Shown: positions 1-8,488 of the stretch, in pieces | Position numbering within the stretch: the first letter of the stretch is position 1 | Layout: each line of letters begins with the position of its first letter | NCBI GenBank assembly: GCA_963702565.1 | Contig: CAVPDE010000013.1 | Coordinates: 90,674 to 154,673, forward strand | Length of the DNA stretch: 64,000 nucleotides | Direction of reading: 5' to 3' | Source: CAVPDE01 sp963702565 | GTDB lineage: Bacteria > Desulfobacterota > DSM-4660 > Desulfatiglandales > HGW-15 | The notes under the pieces: model-generated | Databases searched by the model: none | Told to the model about the DNA's origin: nothing | The model's input: only the letters and a program-made list of their open reading frames with translations | Made by a program: the position numbers and the translations under genes

Positions 1-78
1 TCGTTGAGAAAATCAAGCCCTTTTTTGAAAAATTTCTTATCAGAAATCTCCAATGGTTTCATAGTGAAGGCCTGTTAT

Positions 79-564
79 TTAAGAGTGTCCCATGATTTCT
101 TTTTCCTTCTCCTTGCGTCCTTTCTGCTTGCAGATGAAATTTCGAAGAGCCGCGTGAAGCGTCTCGGCGGCAAGGGTGGCGACAGGCGCTTCCTCTCTTG
201 GAAGGCCGCCTAAGCGTTCGAGGATGCTCTGGCCCGTGATCTGCAGGATCTCTTCCGGGTTCTTGGCTAAAGCCATCTCCGCGGCATAGGAGCCGCAGAC
301 CGCGCCGGCCCCGCACCCTGCCGTTCGGAAGGAGATTTGGCTCACGCGCTTGCCGTCGAACTTCAGAAACAACTCCATGGAATCCCCGCAACTGCTTCTC
401 AGACACGCGTAGCCGTCGGGGTTTGCCAGCGCCCCCTCGTAGAGAGGGTTCATCCATCGATGAAACGCCTTTTCTCCGTAGGCTCGTTTTGTTTCTTCAA
501 GAATGTCTTTCTTGAGCTCTGCGATGAAGCCATGGAGGTTGGTGGGGGTTGTTCTGTCTGACAC
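79..564 (-). CDS. NifU/IscU-like iron-sulfur scaffold protein
   Basis: Protein of about 161 aa resembling the NifU N-terminal/IscU scaffold domain. Two scaffold cysteine motifs are visible: CGD (in SSCGDSM, near residue 60) and GCGAG (near 83). The third IscU cysteine, normally in an HCS motif, is not seen; the matching stretch reads EAPVATLAAE. Extra cysteines (YACL, AVCG) may compensate. I prefer the GTG start at 564, preceded by AGAGGAG; a TTG at 597 has no clear ribosome site. No IscS partner is visible in the window. It is probably involved in Fe-S cluster assembly or carriage, but the missing ligand makes the exact role uncertain. Confidence 0.75.
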   Translation of the reverse strand: MSDRTTPTNLHGFIAELKKDILEETKRAYGEKAFHRWMNPLYEGALANPDGYACLRSSCGDSMELFLKFDGKRVSQISFRTAGCGAGAVCGSYAAEMALAKNPEEILQITGQSILERLGGLPREEAPVATLAAETLHAALRNFICKQKGRKEKEKEIMGHS

Positions 565-624
565 GTTGATCTCCTCTGCGAGTAGAGCCGCAGTCAATGA
601 AGGTTCTCTTTTCTGAATGCTTCA

Positions 625-669
625 AAATCCCCCCTCCCCCCTTTAGTAAAGGGGGGCGAGGGGGGATTT
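625..669. repeat. GC-rich palindromic repeat (hairpin), copy 1
   Basis: 45-bp near-perfect palindrome running from AAATCCCCCC to GGGGGGATTT around a CTTTAGTAAAG core. It lies between two minus-strand genes. A nearly identical 45-bp copy is at 25224-25268 and a shorter relative at 8395-8432. It probably acts as a REP-like element or terminator-like hairpin. Confidence 0.8.
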
Positions 670-716
670 GTCCGATTTCCGGATGTCCCACCCGTCAAAT
701 CCGTTCTTGCGTTTTA

Positions 717-2537
717 TCAAATATACTGCTTGGCGTACTTGCGCACATAGTGGCCGTCGAGAACGTGAAACTGCCGGATTTTCCTGAGCGTGACCGGAGA
801 AAAACTCCCGATCGGCATGTAAATGATCTTCTTTCCCTGCCGGGCCGCGAGGCTCTGACACCGGCCCGAGGGCGGCGTCGCAGCGACGTAGACCACATGC
901 TTCTCAAGACCGTAGTCAATGGCCGCCATGAGAAGCCTTTCCGGTTTGTTTCTCGCCATGTCGAAATAGGAATCCTTCCAGATGTCGTAGACCCTCAAGG
1001 GGGGGTAGGTCAGCATGAAGCCTCCATGCTGGCACCTGGAAATCCCCGGGCCGTCCATCACCTCGCCCGCAGGCGTGCTGTAAAAGGCCATGTCCGATTC
1101 CTGTTCGTGCTCGCCAAGCCAGGTGACTTTCCACGGGTAATTCTCCTTGCCCTCCGGGTCCGGTGAATCCGGATCGAAAATCACGACGACCGAGCCGACC
1201 TTGCCTCGGAAAGGCGTTCCCTCTTTGACATAGACCTCTCCCTTGAGCCAGTTCCGGATGGTCTCCCGGATGTCAATGCCCTCCATCATCGAACTCACAA
1301 AGGGGACAATCCGAGAACTCTCTTCCGTCTTGATTCTGAGAGCTTTCTCCTGCAGATAGCGGCCGTATCCCTCGATCACCACATCCTCCGGCGGATAGGA
1401 GCAGATGAAAAACTTGTCGAATGTTTTCTCCCATTCTCCGGGCTTTTTCTCTCGGATTTTCTTTTTCACCGGCACGGAAACAAGACGTCGCCGAAAGGTC
1501 TTGAGCCTCCTGTGAAAGCGGATTCTCTTCTGATCAAGAAAGAGCTCCTCTCCGCTCAGCCTGATGACCGGCAGCTCGGGTTTCTCAGACTGCCATGGGT
1601 AGTCGCTTCCCTTGTCCCACAGCTCGTAGGCAAAGTTGTCGTCTGCAGCTCCCCGGGCCGCGACAACGAGCTGGTAGAAGTTGGGCACAAGGGCTCCTGT
1701 GATGAAAGCGTAGTTTCTTGCAAACTTGTGGAGCACCTTGACCTGGCTGCGGGTCAACTCCTCTTTGTTGTTCTTCCAGTGGCTGCGGCGGGCCTCCTCA
1801 ATGAGTTGATGGTGAACCCTCATTCGATCCGGCTCCTCCCCGCCCCCTTCACCTCTGAAGCGTTCATAACGGGAGATCAGGAAAGGCATTTCTTCCAGCA
1901 CTTCGCGGCTCGAGGCTTCATGAAGGTGCGCCAGGCCTGCTCCCTCGCGGTGCCTTCGGCCGATCACCTCGGTCTGTGGGCGCTCCAGGCTGCGCAGAAG
2001 CCCGGGCAGGTGGTACAAACCGCAAACGAAAAGAATTCTGCCTCCGGTCTCGCTGAGTTTCTGAAGATGATAGGCCATGGTTTTCTCGCGGAGCATGTCC
2101 TGGGGCGGGATCGTCTCCTCCTTGGTCGTCTCCAGATAGGCCTTGCAATAGAGGAAATGACCGATTCTTCGAACCGCATAGGAATCAGGCATGGGCGAGC
2201 GGTCGATCGGGTATCCCTCGGTGTCCCGATCAACGAAGTGGACCTCCAGGTTTTTTTCGAGGGCCAGTCTCAGGGCTTCCACCTGACCGTCGGCAGGCTC
2301 AAGGAGAAGGTAGACAAGCGCTCCATCGGCCTCCTGGTAGTAAACCGCCGAAAGCAGGGGTAGCCTCATGATCCCCTTCACGATCAAGTCTCCCAGGGTC
2401 GCCGGGTACTCCACGGCCACACGGTCGGGCTTGAACTCCTCGAACTGGCGCCGAACGTCCAGGGCGAATTCCATCCGGTTGTGAAGAATGGGGAGGATCC
2501 GGATGTTCTTCCACTCGATTTTATTCTTCTTCGTCAT
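717..2537 (-). CDS. Conserved protein with TraB-like N-terminal domain, partner of MoxR ATPase
   Basis: About 606 aa starting MTKKNKIEW; the start overlaps the end of the upstream MoxR gene by 17 bp, so the two are translationally coupled. The first ~220 residues resemble TraB/PrgY-type domains: a PDRVAVEYPAT strand-acid motif near residue 35 and a GLYHLPGL motif near 190 (GxxHxxGL-like). The remaining ~380 residues are not recognised; they include a C-terminal region with scattered aromatic and Cys residues. No membrane segments or signal peptide are evident. Coupling to an AAA+ ATPase suggests it is the client or effector of that ATPase; this is inference. Confidence 0.6.
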   Translation of the reverse strand: MTKKNKIEWKNIRILPILHNRMEFALDVRRQFEEFKPDRVAVEYPATLGDLIVKGIMRLPLLSAVYYQEADGALVYLLLEPADGQVEALRLALEKNLEVHFVDRDTEGYPIDRSPMPDSYAVRRIGHFLYCKAYLETTKEETIPPQDMLREKTMAYHLQKLSETGGRILFVCGLYHLPGLLRSLERPQTEVIGRRHREGAGLAHLHEASSREVLEEMPFLISRYERFRGEGGGEEPDRMRVHHQLIEEARRSHWKNNKEELTRSQVKVLHKFARNYAFITGALVPNFYQLVVAARGAADDNFAYELWDKGSDYPWQSEKPELPVIRLSGEELFLDQKRIRFHRRLKTFRRRLVSVPVKKKIREKKPGEWEKTFDKFFICSYPPEDVVIEGYGRYLQEKALRIKTEESSRIVPFVSSMMEGIDIRETIRNWLKGEVYVKEGTPFRGKVGSVVVIFDPDSPDPEGKENYPWKVTWLGEHEQESDMAFYSTPAGEVMDGPGISRCQHGGFMLTYPPLRVYDIWKDSYFDMARNKPERLLMAAIDYGLEKHVVYVAATPPSGRCQSLAARQGKKIIYMPIGSFSPVTLRKIRQFHVLDGHYVRKYAKQYI

Positions 2538-3405
2538 CGTCCTCATCGACGTCCAGGGATTCCGCGAAATAGCGCGCCGCATTTTGATCTAAAATCATCG
2601 AAGCCGCCTCTTTCATGTAATCCACGACTCTTGCTTTGCGCTCCTCACTCGTCAGGCGCTCCCCCTTTTCCACGAGCCGCTTGAGTGCGTAGCGCGCAAT
2701 GTTGATGCCGTCTCTAACACTGTAGCGCTCCTCCATCTCATGGGCATCCTGGAGAAAATCCACCACGTACTCCAGGATCTCCTCTTCGGCAAAAGGCAGG
2801 TTGGTTTTCAAGATCAGGAGTTCCTCGTCTCTTTCAGGAAAATCGATGAAGATCTGAGGCTGAAGCCGGGAATGAATGTACTCCGGAAGCTCGAAGGTGC
2901 TGGCATCGTCGTTCATGGTGGTGCAAAGCCGGAAATCGGGGTGGGCCTTGATTTTGATGCCCGCCACAATGGACTCCACGTATCGGCGGTTGTCCATGAG
3001 GGGAGCGAGCGAAGCCCAGCTCTTTTCGCTCATCCTGTTTCCTTCATCGATGAGGGCGATCCCTCCCTTGATCATGGCCGAGACAATGGGGCTGGCCATG
3101 TACTTGATCTTGCCCGCGTCCGAAATCACCGGGGTGACGATGAGATCCTCGGGTCTGGTGTCCATGGTCGCCTGAAAAATGTAGACCGGTCGTCCCAGGA
3201 CCCGGCCTGCGTGATAGGCCAGGGTCGTTTTTCCCACGCCCGGTTTTCCCACGAGGCGCGGGCTCAAGGGAAGGTCGTCATCCCCGATGACCATCCAGGC
3301 GGCAAGGACCTGGCTCACCAGTTCCTGCTGACCGACCCACACCATCGGCACATTGTCCGGTTGCGTCAGATGGAGCTCTACTCCATCGATCGTCACTTTT
3401 TCCAT
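2521..3405 (-). CDS. MoxR-family AAA+ ATPase
   Basis: 294 aa with Walker A GKPGVGKTT (near residue 53), Walker B IALIDEGNR (near 116) and the sensor segment TTMNDD typical of MoxR/CbbQ-type ATPases. The C-terminus ends in an acidic tail of Asp and Glu. The ATG is at 3405, preceded by GAGGAGATT. It forms a two-gene operon with the overlapping TraB-like gene. MoxR ATPases usually act as chaperones that activate a metal-dependent or multisubunit partner. No von Willebrand A-domain partner, the usual companion, is present here. Confidence 0.85.
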   Translation of the reverse strand: MEKVTIDGVELHLTQPDNVPMVWVGQQELVSQVLAAWMVIGDDDLPLSPRLVGKPGVGKTTLAYHAGRVLGRPVYIFQATMDTRPEDLIVTPVISDAGKIKYMASPIVSAMIKGGIALIDEGNRMSEKSWASLAPLMDNRRYVESIVAGIKIKAHPDFRLCTTMNDDASTFELPEYIHSRLQPQIFIDFPERDEELLILKTNLPFAEEEILEYVVDFLQDAHEMEERYSVRDGINIARYALKRLVEKGERLTSEERKARVVDYMKEAASMILDQNAARYFAESLDVDEDDDEEE

Positions 3406-3637
3406 AACTTCAATCTCCTCTTAACTACTCAATAATAACCCTCCTCGGAGGGAATGACAAGGCGAGCTCCGCAGATGGGATTCAACCACTGAATTCTCAT
3501 TGTGATCGCAGGAAGACGGTGGTAAATTCCAAAACACGATTTATTTTGATCCAGTTTCTACACCTTGCTACCCTAGGCAGCCTTTTGTAAACAAGGGTTT
3601 GAGATCTGTAACGGGCGTGAAAGAAAGCTTTCCCACG
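3406..3637. other. Intergenic segment with no gene seen
   Basis: Left part of the 424-bp gap between the divergent MoxR and glutaredoxin genes. I see no coding sequence. A short CCTCCTCGGAGG-type palindrome lies near 3440. The right part of the gap is occupied by the palindromic element at 3638-3805. Confidence 0.5.
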
Positions 3638-3805
3638 GGTTGCTCAAAAACGCCCAGATACAAGGCGCCCGGTTCTGGGGACCCGCCCCAAGGGTGGGGA
3701 CTCCAAGCCAAGCGCGGATTAATCCCGAGGAGTGAGTCGTACAATCCAGTACGTCGCAACGACGAGGGATGAGGGCAACGCAGTAGATGGACGTTTTTCA
3801 GCAAC
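3638..3805. repeat. MITE-like palindromic element, copy 1 (with ~45-bp internal insert)
   Basis: Begins GGTTGCTCAAAAACG and ends CGTTTTTCAGCAAC, an inverted terminal repeat. The interior contains AGTCGTAC-N-GTACGTCG and GACGAGGGATGA blocks. The same element occurs at 18352-18472 (121 bp) with nearly identical ends and interior; copy 1 carries about 45 extra bases after AAGGCGCC. No transposase is encoded. Confidence 0.85.
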
Positions 3806-3829
3806 GCCGTAAAAAAAAGGAGGAAATAG

Positions 3830-4084
3830 ATGGAAACCAAAGTGAAGATTTACTCTCTTAGCACGTGCGGTCACTGCAAATCGACCAAGAAATTCCTGGA
3901 TGAGTGCTCCGTGCAATATGATTTCACGGACGTGGATACCCTGCAAGGGGAGGAGAGGACCGCCATCCTCGAAGATGTGAGAAAGCTGAATCCGCGCTGC
4001 TCGTTCCCCACGATCATTATCAACGACAAGGTCATCGTCGGCTATAAGGAGCAGGAGATCAAGGAGGCGCTCGGTTTGTCATGA
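3830..4084 (+). CDS. Glutaredoxin-family protein
   Basis: 84 aa with a thioredoxin-fold redox motif CGHC near residue 13 (STCGHCKST) and the cis-proline segment FPTIII near residue 62. The ATG at 3830 follows a strong AAGGAGG site. Its stop overlaps the start of the FTR catalytic gene (ATGA), so the two are coupled. This suggests it is the disulfide partner of that reductase, or an electron carrier to thiol proteins in the anaerobic stress operon. Confidence 0.85.
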   Translation: METKVKIYSLSTCGHCKSTKKFLDECSVQYDFTDVDTLQGEERTAILEDVRKLNPRCSFPTIIINDKVIVGYKEQEIKEALGLS

Positions 4085-4416
4085 ACGAGGTAGACAAGCT
4101 TTACGAGACCTTGAGGAAGCTCCAGGAACCCAAGGGCTACTATTTCAACAAGGACCTGAAGATGGTGAACGATCTCCTCGCAGGCCTTCTCGAGAACAAG
4201 AAACGCTACGGTTACATGTGCTGCCCGTGCAGGCTCTCCTCCGGAGAGCGAACCAAGGATCAGGACATCATCTGCCCTTGCGTGTACCGTGTTCCGGACG
4301 TAAAGGAATTCGGCAGCTGCTATTGCCGCCTCTATGTCTCCCAGGAGTGGAACGAGGGAAAGCTCCCTCACGAGTATGTGCCGGAGCGACGACCTCCTGA
4401 GAAAATGTTCGCCTAG
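4081..4416 (+). CDS. Ferredoxin:thioredoxin reductase catalytic (beta) chain
   Basis: 111 aa with the six-cysteine pattern of FTR catalytic subunits: CPCR (C48, C50), CPC (C65, C67) and CYC (C80, C82) followed by RLY. These bind a 4Fe-4S cluster next to a redox disulfide. The third motif is CYC where the plant and cyanobacterial enzymes have CHC, so the usual histidine is Tyr. No variable (alpha) subunit is encoded nearby, as in other non-photosynthetic homologues. It overlaps the glutaredoxin gene by 4 bp. The likely role is to pass ferredoxin electrons to the glutaredoxin or a thioredoxin. Confidence 0.88.
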   Translation: MNEVDKLYETLRKLQEPKGYYFNKDLKMVNDLLAGLLENKKRYGYMCCPCRLSSGERTKDQDIICPCVYRVPDVKEFGSCYCRLYVSQEWNEGKLPHEYVPERRPPEKMFA

Positions 4417-4488
4417 GCTTTCCACGGTTCCTCGAAACGGGGCAAGCGCCCACCGCTTGAGAGGCCGCTTCTTTCAGGTGTGACTTCT

Positions 4489-4683
4489 ATGAAAATGAAG
4501 AGCGTTCATCTTTATCAGTGCCCTTGCGGGTACCAGTATGAACCGGAAAAAGGGGATCCGGAATGCGGGTGGAAGCCGGGAACGGCTTTTGACAAGCTTC
4601 CGGACCAATGCACGTGCCCGCGCTGTCAGAGGGCAAAGCTCCATTTCCGGGAAAAGAAATTCGCCGTGTCGGTGACGGAATGA
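4489..4683 (+). CDS. Rubredoxin-like protein with a C-x-C first knuckle
   Basis: 64 aa aligning along its length with rubredoxin (GDPECGWKPGTAFDKLP core). The first metal knuckle reads C11-P-C13-G-Y instead of C-x2-C-G-Y. The second is normal spacing (C43-P-R-C46), but the usual aromatic before it is replaced by Cys41, and Cys26 is an additional cysteine. The iron site is therefore probably altered or uses other ligands. I prefer ATG at 4489 (AGG 10 bases upstream) over GTG at 4480. It sits between the FTR and ferritin-like genes. Confidence 0.8.
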   Translation: MKMKSVHLYQCPCGYQYEPEKGDPECGWKPGTAFDKLPDQCTCPRCQRAKLHFREKKFAVSVTE

Positions 4684-4703
4684 ATACAGAAAGGAATCGG
4701 ATC

Positions 4704-5216
4704 ATGAATAAGCAGACAGAAAAAGTGCTGGACGGTCTCAAGACCGCCATGGAAGCGGAACTCACAGGCCATCAGTTTTACAAGGCCGCATCAAAGAACA
4801 CCAAAGACCCTAAAGGAAAGGAGACCTTCTCCCGGATGGCCGACGAAGAGATGGGACACTTCAACACCCTTCGGCACCAGTACCAGTCCATCCTCAAGAC
4901 GGGAGAATATGATTTCAGCAAGAAGCCTCTCAAAAGCCATACGAAAAGCGGCTCGAGCCCCATCTTCAGCAAAGAGATCCGGAACAGGATCAAGACCAGC
5001 CACTTTGAAGTCAGCGCCCTGACCATAGGCATGAAACTGGAGATGGAGGCTGCGGGCTTTTACCGCAAATGCGCGGCAAAAGCAGCGACTCCCGCGGCAA
5101 AGAAGTTCTACACTGAACTGGCGGAGTGGGAGCAGGGCCACTACGATTCATTCAAGAACCAGCTCGACCTGCTCAAGGAAGAATATTTCGCGGCGAATCA
5201 TTTCGTGCCGATGTAA
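4704..5216 (+). CDS. Ferritin-like/rubrerythrin-type diiron protein
   Basis: 170 aa with two ExxH-type helices typical of ferritin-like diiron proteins: EAELTGHQFY and DEEMGHFNTLR in the first half, EMEAAGFYRK and EWEQGHYDSF in the second. There is no C-terminal rubredoxin domain; a rubredoxin-like protein is encoded separately just upstream. ATG 4704 has an AAGGA site 8 bases upstream; an alternative ATG at 4680 overlaps the previous stop. Probably a peroxide reductase or iron-handling protein in the redox operon 3830-5216. Confidence 0.82.
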   Translation: MNKQTEKVLDGLKTAMEAELTGHQFYKAASKNTKDPKGKETFSRMADEEMGHFNTLRHQYQSILKTGEYDFSKKPLKSHTKSGSSPIFSKEIRNRIKTSHFEVSALTIGMKLEMEAAGFYRKCAAKAATPAAKKFYTELAEWEQGHYDSFKNQLDLLKEEYFAANHFVPM

Positions 5217-5234
5217 AGAGGAACTGTCTCACCC

Positions 5235-6587
5235 TCACACCGTGCCGCTCTCCCTGCCGATCAATCGCCGGGCGTAGAAAAGCGTGAAGAGGGCGGCACT
5301 CCAGGTTACTCCGAAGATCCCCCACCAGATGCCTGTCAGCCCTGCCTCAAACACGTGGACGAGCGGCCAGAAAAGGATCGCGGGGGCCACGATCTGCCGG
5401 TACAACCCGATCCACAGGGCATACATGGGTTTCTTCATGCCCTGGAGGGCCGCCACATGGGCGAACAGCACCACGTAGGCGTAGAAGACAAGAGCATCGA
5501 TCCTGAGATAAGTCGCGCCTATCCGGATCACCGAAGGATCTTCCGTGAAAAAGGTCATGAGGTAATCGGCGCCCACAAGAACCAGAACCGTCCCGATCCC
5601 CATGAGAACGGCCCCATAGAACAGGGCGGTATCAAGGGTCTGTTTGATCCGGCCGAACAACCTGGCGCCGTTGTTCTGGGCCACCAGCGTGAGGGTCGAG
5701 ATGTTGAGGCCGATGCTCGGGACCAAAACGATCTGCTCCACTCGCATGGCACTGCCGTAGGCTGCCACCGCTTCTTTCCCGAAGAGGCTCACGAAGTAGG
5801 TGATCACAAAAATCCCCATTCCCACGGTGAGCATGTTGACACTGGCCGGCAACCCCTGACGGGCAATGTCCTTGAACGGCCCAAACCTCGGTAAAGCCTT
5901 CGCGAGATCGTTTCCGGAGACAAGGCCGCTCTTCAGAACCTTGTAAACCAGGTACACGCACCCGACCGCCTGCGCCACCAGCGTGGCCAGAGCAATGCCC
6001 ACGACCCCCATGGCCGGAACCCCGAGACCGCCGTAAATGAACCACGGATCAAGCCCGATGTTGAGAAAGAAACCCGCGATCAGGACGTTTCGAAAGGGCT
6101 TGGTCTCCCCCTGCCCGTTCAGTATGGCATTGAGCATGTAGAGCACCAGGAACAGAACCGTCCCGAGGAACAGCGTGTTCATGTACTCCAGCACCATAGA
6201 GAGGTACTCCCCTGTGGCGCCGAGCACTCTGAAAAGAAACGGAGAAACCAGCAATCCGAAAACGGTTAGAGCCAGCGCGGTCAGGATTCCGAAAGAAAGC
6301 GCCTGAGCCGCATACAGCTTTGCTTCCTCACGCTTCCCTGCCCCCAGGGCGTTTGCGATGAGGGCCGTTGCGCCTGTGGAGACACCCGTTCCCGTAGCAA
6401 TGATGATGAAGTAAACCGGGAGGGAGAGGGATAAGGAGGCGAGCGCCTGGGTGGAAATGAGGCCTGCAAAATAGGTGTCCACCACGTTGTACATGGTGTT
6501 GAAAAAGTACCCGATGCTGGCCGGAACAGCGATCCGCCGCACAAGCTGGGGAATGGGCTCCGTGGTCAATGCGCTCTGCTGCGGCAT
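5235..6587 (-). CDS. MATE-family efflux transporter
   Basis: 450 aa polytopic membrane protein with about 12 hydrophobic segments and typical MATE features: the PASIGYFFNTMYNVVDTYF N-terminus, repeated in the second half as LPASVNMLTVGMGIFV. The start MPQQSAL overlaps the stop of the upstream permease gene (ATGA), making it the last gene of the ABC transporter operon. Substrate unknown; the operon position suggests export of a compound related to the imported amino acid, which is inference. Confidence 0.85.
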   Translation of the reverse strand: MPQQSALTTEPIPQLVRRIAVPASIGYFFNTMYNVVDTYFAGLISTQALASLSLSLPVYFIIIATGTGVSTGATALIANALGAGKREEAKLYAAQALSFGILTALALTVFGLLVSPFLFRVLGATGEYLSMVLEYMNTLFLGTVLFLVLYMLNAILNGQGETKPFRNVLIAGFFLNIGLDPWFIYGGLGVPAMGVVGIALATLVAQAVGCVYLVYKVLKSGLVSGNDLAKALPRFGPFKDIARQGLPASVNMLTVGMGIFVITYFVSLFGKEAVAAYGSAMRVEQIVLVPSIGLNISTLTLVAQNNGARLFGRIKQTLDTALFYGAVLMGIGTVLVLVGADYLMTFFTEDPSVIRIGATYLRIDALVFYAYVVLFAHVAALQGMKKPMYALWIGLYRQIVAPAILFWPLVHVFEAGLTGIWWGIFGVTWSAALFTLFYARRLIGRESGTV

Positions 6588-7504
6588 CAGGCTTCGCTTC
6601 TCCGGAGATAGGTCTCCCAACGCCCGATGGCCAGGGAAAGGGTAAGGGTCAGGAGGAGATAGAGCGCCGTTATGACGATCCAGACTTCGAAAATGAGGTA
6701 CGTGGCGGACATGAGTTCCATGCCCTGGAAGGTCAGTTCCGGAATGGAGATGACGGAAACAATGGCCGAGTCCTTGATCGTTGAAATAAATTGACCGGCC
6801 AGGGGAGGAAGAATTCTCTGGGCCGCCAGAGGCAGGATCACGTAGCGCAGTTGCTGCCATCGCGAGAGGCCGAGCGCATAGGCCGCCTCCCAGGTCCCCT
6901 TCTCAATCGATTGGATGCCGGCTCGCACGATCTCCGTGATGTAAGCGCCTTCAAAAAGGGCGAGCGTAATGAGGGCGGAGACAAAGGCTGAAAACATGGA
7001 CGGGGGTGCCAGGAACAACGCGACGGCATCCTGAAACCCTTGAGAGCGGGAAGAGAGAAAAGAGTCAATGCCCAGAAAGGACATGACCTGCCCGCTCAGG
7101 AAGTAGTAGAAGATGAAGATCAGCACCAGGGGCGGCACATTGCGGACCAGTTCCACGTAGGTCCGGCCGATGAGCCGGCTGAAAAGGTTGTGGCTCACGC
7201 GGCAGAGCCCCATGATGAGACCGATAAGGGTCGCAAGGAAAGTCCCCCACAGGCTCAAGCGAATCGTGTTGTAGAGACCGAGGAGCAAGACATTGGGCAA
7301 CCAGCCCCCACTCTCTTCATCAAAGCGCAGGAGAAACTGGGGCACGGATTCCCAATCCCACTTGTAATGAAGGTGGACGGTGATCCGGTGGGCGGCATAC
7401 CCCAACGCGACCAGAATGACGCAGGCCAGAAGAAGATCGAAAAGCCGGATTCTCGCTTTCTTCTTGATCAAGGAACACCCTTCCCGAAAAGAGCGCTGCG
7501 GCAC
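6587..7504 (-). CDS. Polar amino acid ABC transporter permease (second permease)
   Basis: 305 aa inner-membrane permease of the HisM/GlnP family: conserved N-terminal YNTIRLSLWGTF segment and the EAA loop EAAYALGLSRWQQLRYVILPLA near residue 215. The GTG at 7504 lacks a good ribosome site; a TTG at 7471 preceded by GAAGGG is an alternative that would remove 11 residues. Works with the second permease (9253-10062), the ATPase and the binding protein. Confidence 0.88.
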   Translation of the reverse strand: MPQRSFREGCSLIKKKARIRLFDLLLACVILVALGYAAHRITVHLHYKWDWESVPQFLLRFDEESGGWLPNVLLLGLYNTIRLSLWGTFLATLIGLIMGLCRVSHNLFSRLIGRTYVELVRNVPPLVLIFIFYYFLSGQVMSFLGIDSFLSSRSQGFQDAVALFLAPPSMFSAFVSALITLALFEGAYITEIVRAGIQSIEKGTWEAAYALGLSRWQQLRYVILPLAAQRILPPLAGQFISTIKDSAIVSVISIPELTFQGMELMSATYLIFEVWIVITALYLLLTLTLSLAIGRWETYLRRSEA

Positions 7505-7532
7505 CCGTAAGGCGCGCAGCGCCGCCTGTTAC

Positions 7533-8357
7533 CTACTTCACGAGACTTTCCCAGTCCGTCGTCTCAAACCAGTAGTGTTTGCGTTCGGCCAGCCATCCGT
7601 CCGCCTGCCTGACCGTGATCCAGTTGTTGAAGTAATTGAGGGTGTCCACATCCCCCTTCTTGAGAGCGAATCCGATCGGTTCCTTGGTAAAGTTCTCCTT
7701 CAAGGGCAGGAACAGCTTGTCCGGATACTTCAAGGCCTGGTAGGCCGGCATGGGTGCATTCGCAATGACAGCGTGGGCCTTGCCGTTGAGAAGTTCCTGG
7801 ATGGCCTTGGACTCGTCATCGAACTTGGTAAGCTGCGCCTTGGGCATGAATTTTTGGGCGGCGGCCACAGGGGTGGCGCCCAGCCGCACCGCAAGGGTCA
7901 CTTCAGGCCGGTTGAAATCCTGCAGGGTTTTGAAGTTGCCGGCCAGCTCCTTGTTCGCCACCAGGGACATGCCGCTCGTGTCATAGGGGATGGTGAAGTT
8001 CACTTTCAGATTGCGCGACGGGAGAATCCCCATGCCGCCGATGATCACGTCGAATTTGCCCGACAGAAGCGCCGGGATGATACCGTCCCAGTTCGTGGGG
8101 ACGAATTCCGCTTTCACCCCCATGTCCTCGGCTAAACGCTTAGCGACATCGATCTCAAAGCCCACGAGATTGCCGGTCTTGTCTTTCATGGCCCAGGGCT
8201 GGAACGTAGACATCCCTACTTTCAGTGTTTTTCTTTTGAGGACCTGCTCCAGCGTGCTTTCGCCGGTTAGCTTTTGTTGAACTTCTCCGGCAAACACAGG
8301 GCCCAAGAGCATCAACAGGGCAATGATCAGCGCCAAACCCATCATCTTCTTTTTCAT
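7533..8357 (-). CDS. Periplasmic amino acid-binding protein of ABC transporter
   Basis: 274 aa, family 3 solute-binding protein. The signal peptide runs over the first ~23 residues (MKKKMMGLALIIALLMLLG, cleavage near VFAG). Family hallmarks are KVGMSTFQPWAMKD, NLVGFEIDVAKRLAEDMGV and FDVIIGGMGI. ATG 8357 is preceded by AGGAGG. It lies between the ATPase and second permease genes. Specific ligand not determinable by eye. Confidence 0.9.
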   Translation of the reverse strand: MKKKMMGLALIIALLMLLGPVFAGEVQQKLTGESTLEQVLKRKTLKVGMSTFQPWAMKDKTGNLVGFEIDVAKRLAEDMGVKAEFVPTNWDGIIPALLSGKFDVIIGGMGILPSRNLKVNFTIPYDTSGMSLVANKELAGNFKTLQDFNRPEVTLAVRLGATPVAAAQKFMPKAQLTKFDDESKAIQELLNGKAHAVIANAPMPAYQALKYPDKLFLPLKENFTKEPIGFALKKGDVDTLNYFNNWITVRQADGWLAERKHYWFETTDWESLVK

Positions 8358-8394
8358 GGTCGACCTCCTATCTCTTGATTCGTTCGGTTGATCC

Positions 8395-8432
8395 AAAATC
8401 CCCTCTGTCTCCCCTTTAATAAAGGGGAGGAC
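8395..8432. repeat. GC-rich palindromic repeat, short variant
   Basis: AAATCCCCTCTG followed by TCCCCTTTAATAAAGGGGA; a shortened relative of the 45-bp palindromes at 625-669 and 25224-25268. It lies in the gap between the ATPase and binding-protein genes, where it could act as an mRNA processing or stabilising hairpin. Confidence 0.65.
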
Positions 8433-8488
8433 CATCCTTGGTCTCCCCCATCATACCAATCTTCCGACATTCCATCCTTCCTCGCCCT

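Noticed and set aside
1512..2363. Plus-strand ORF opposite the TraB-like gene
   Set aside because: Overlaps a supported gene fully and shows no family features.
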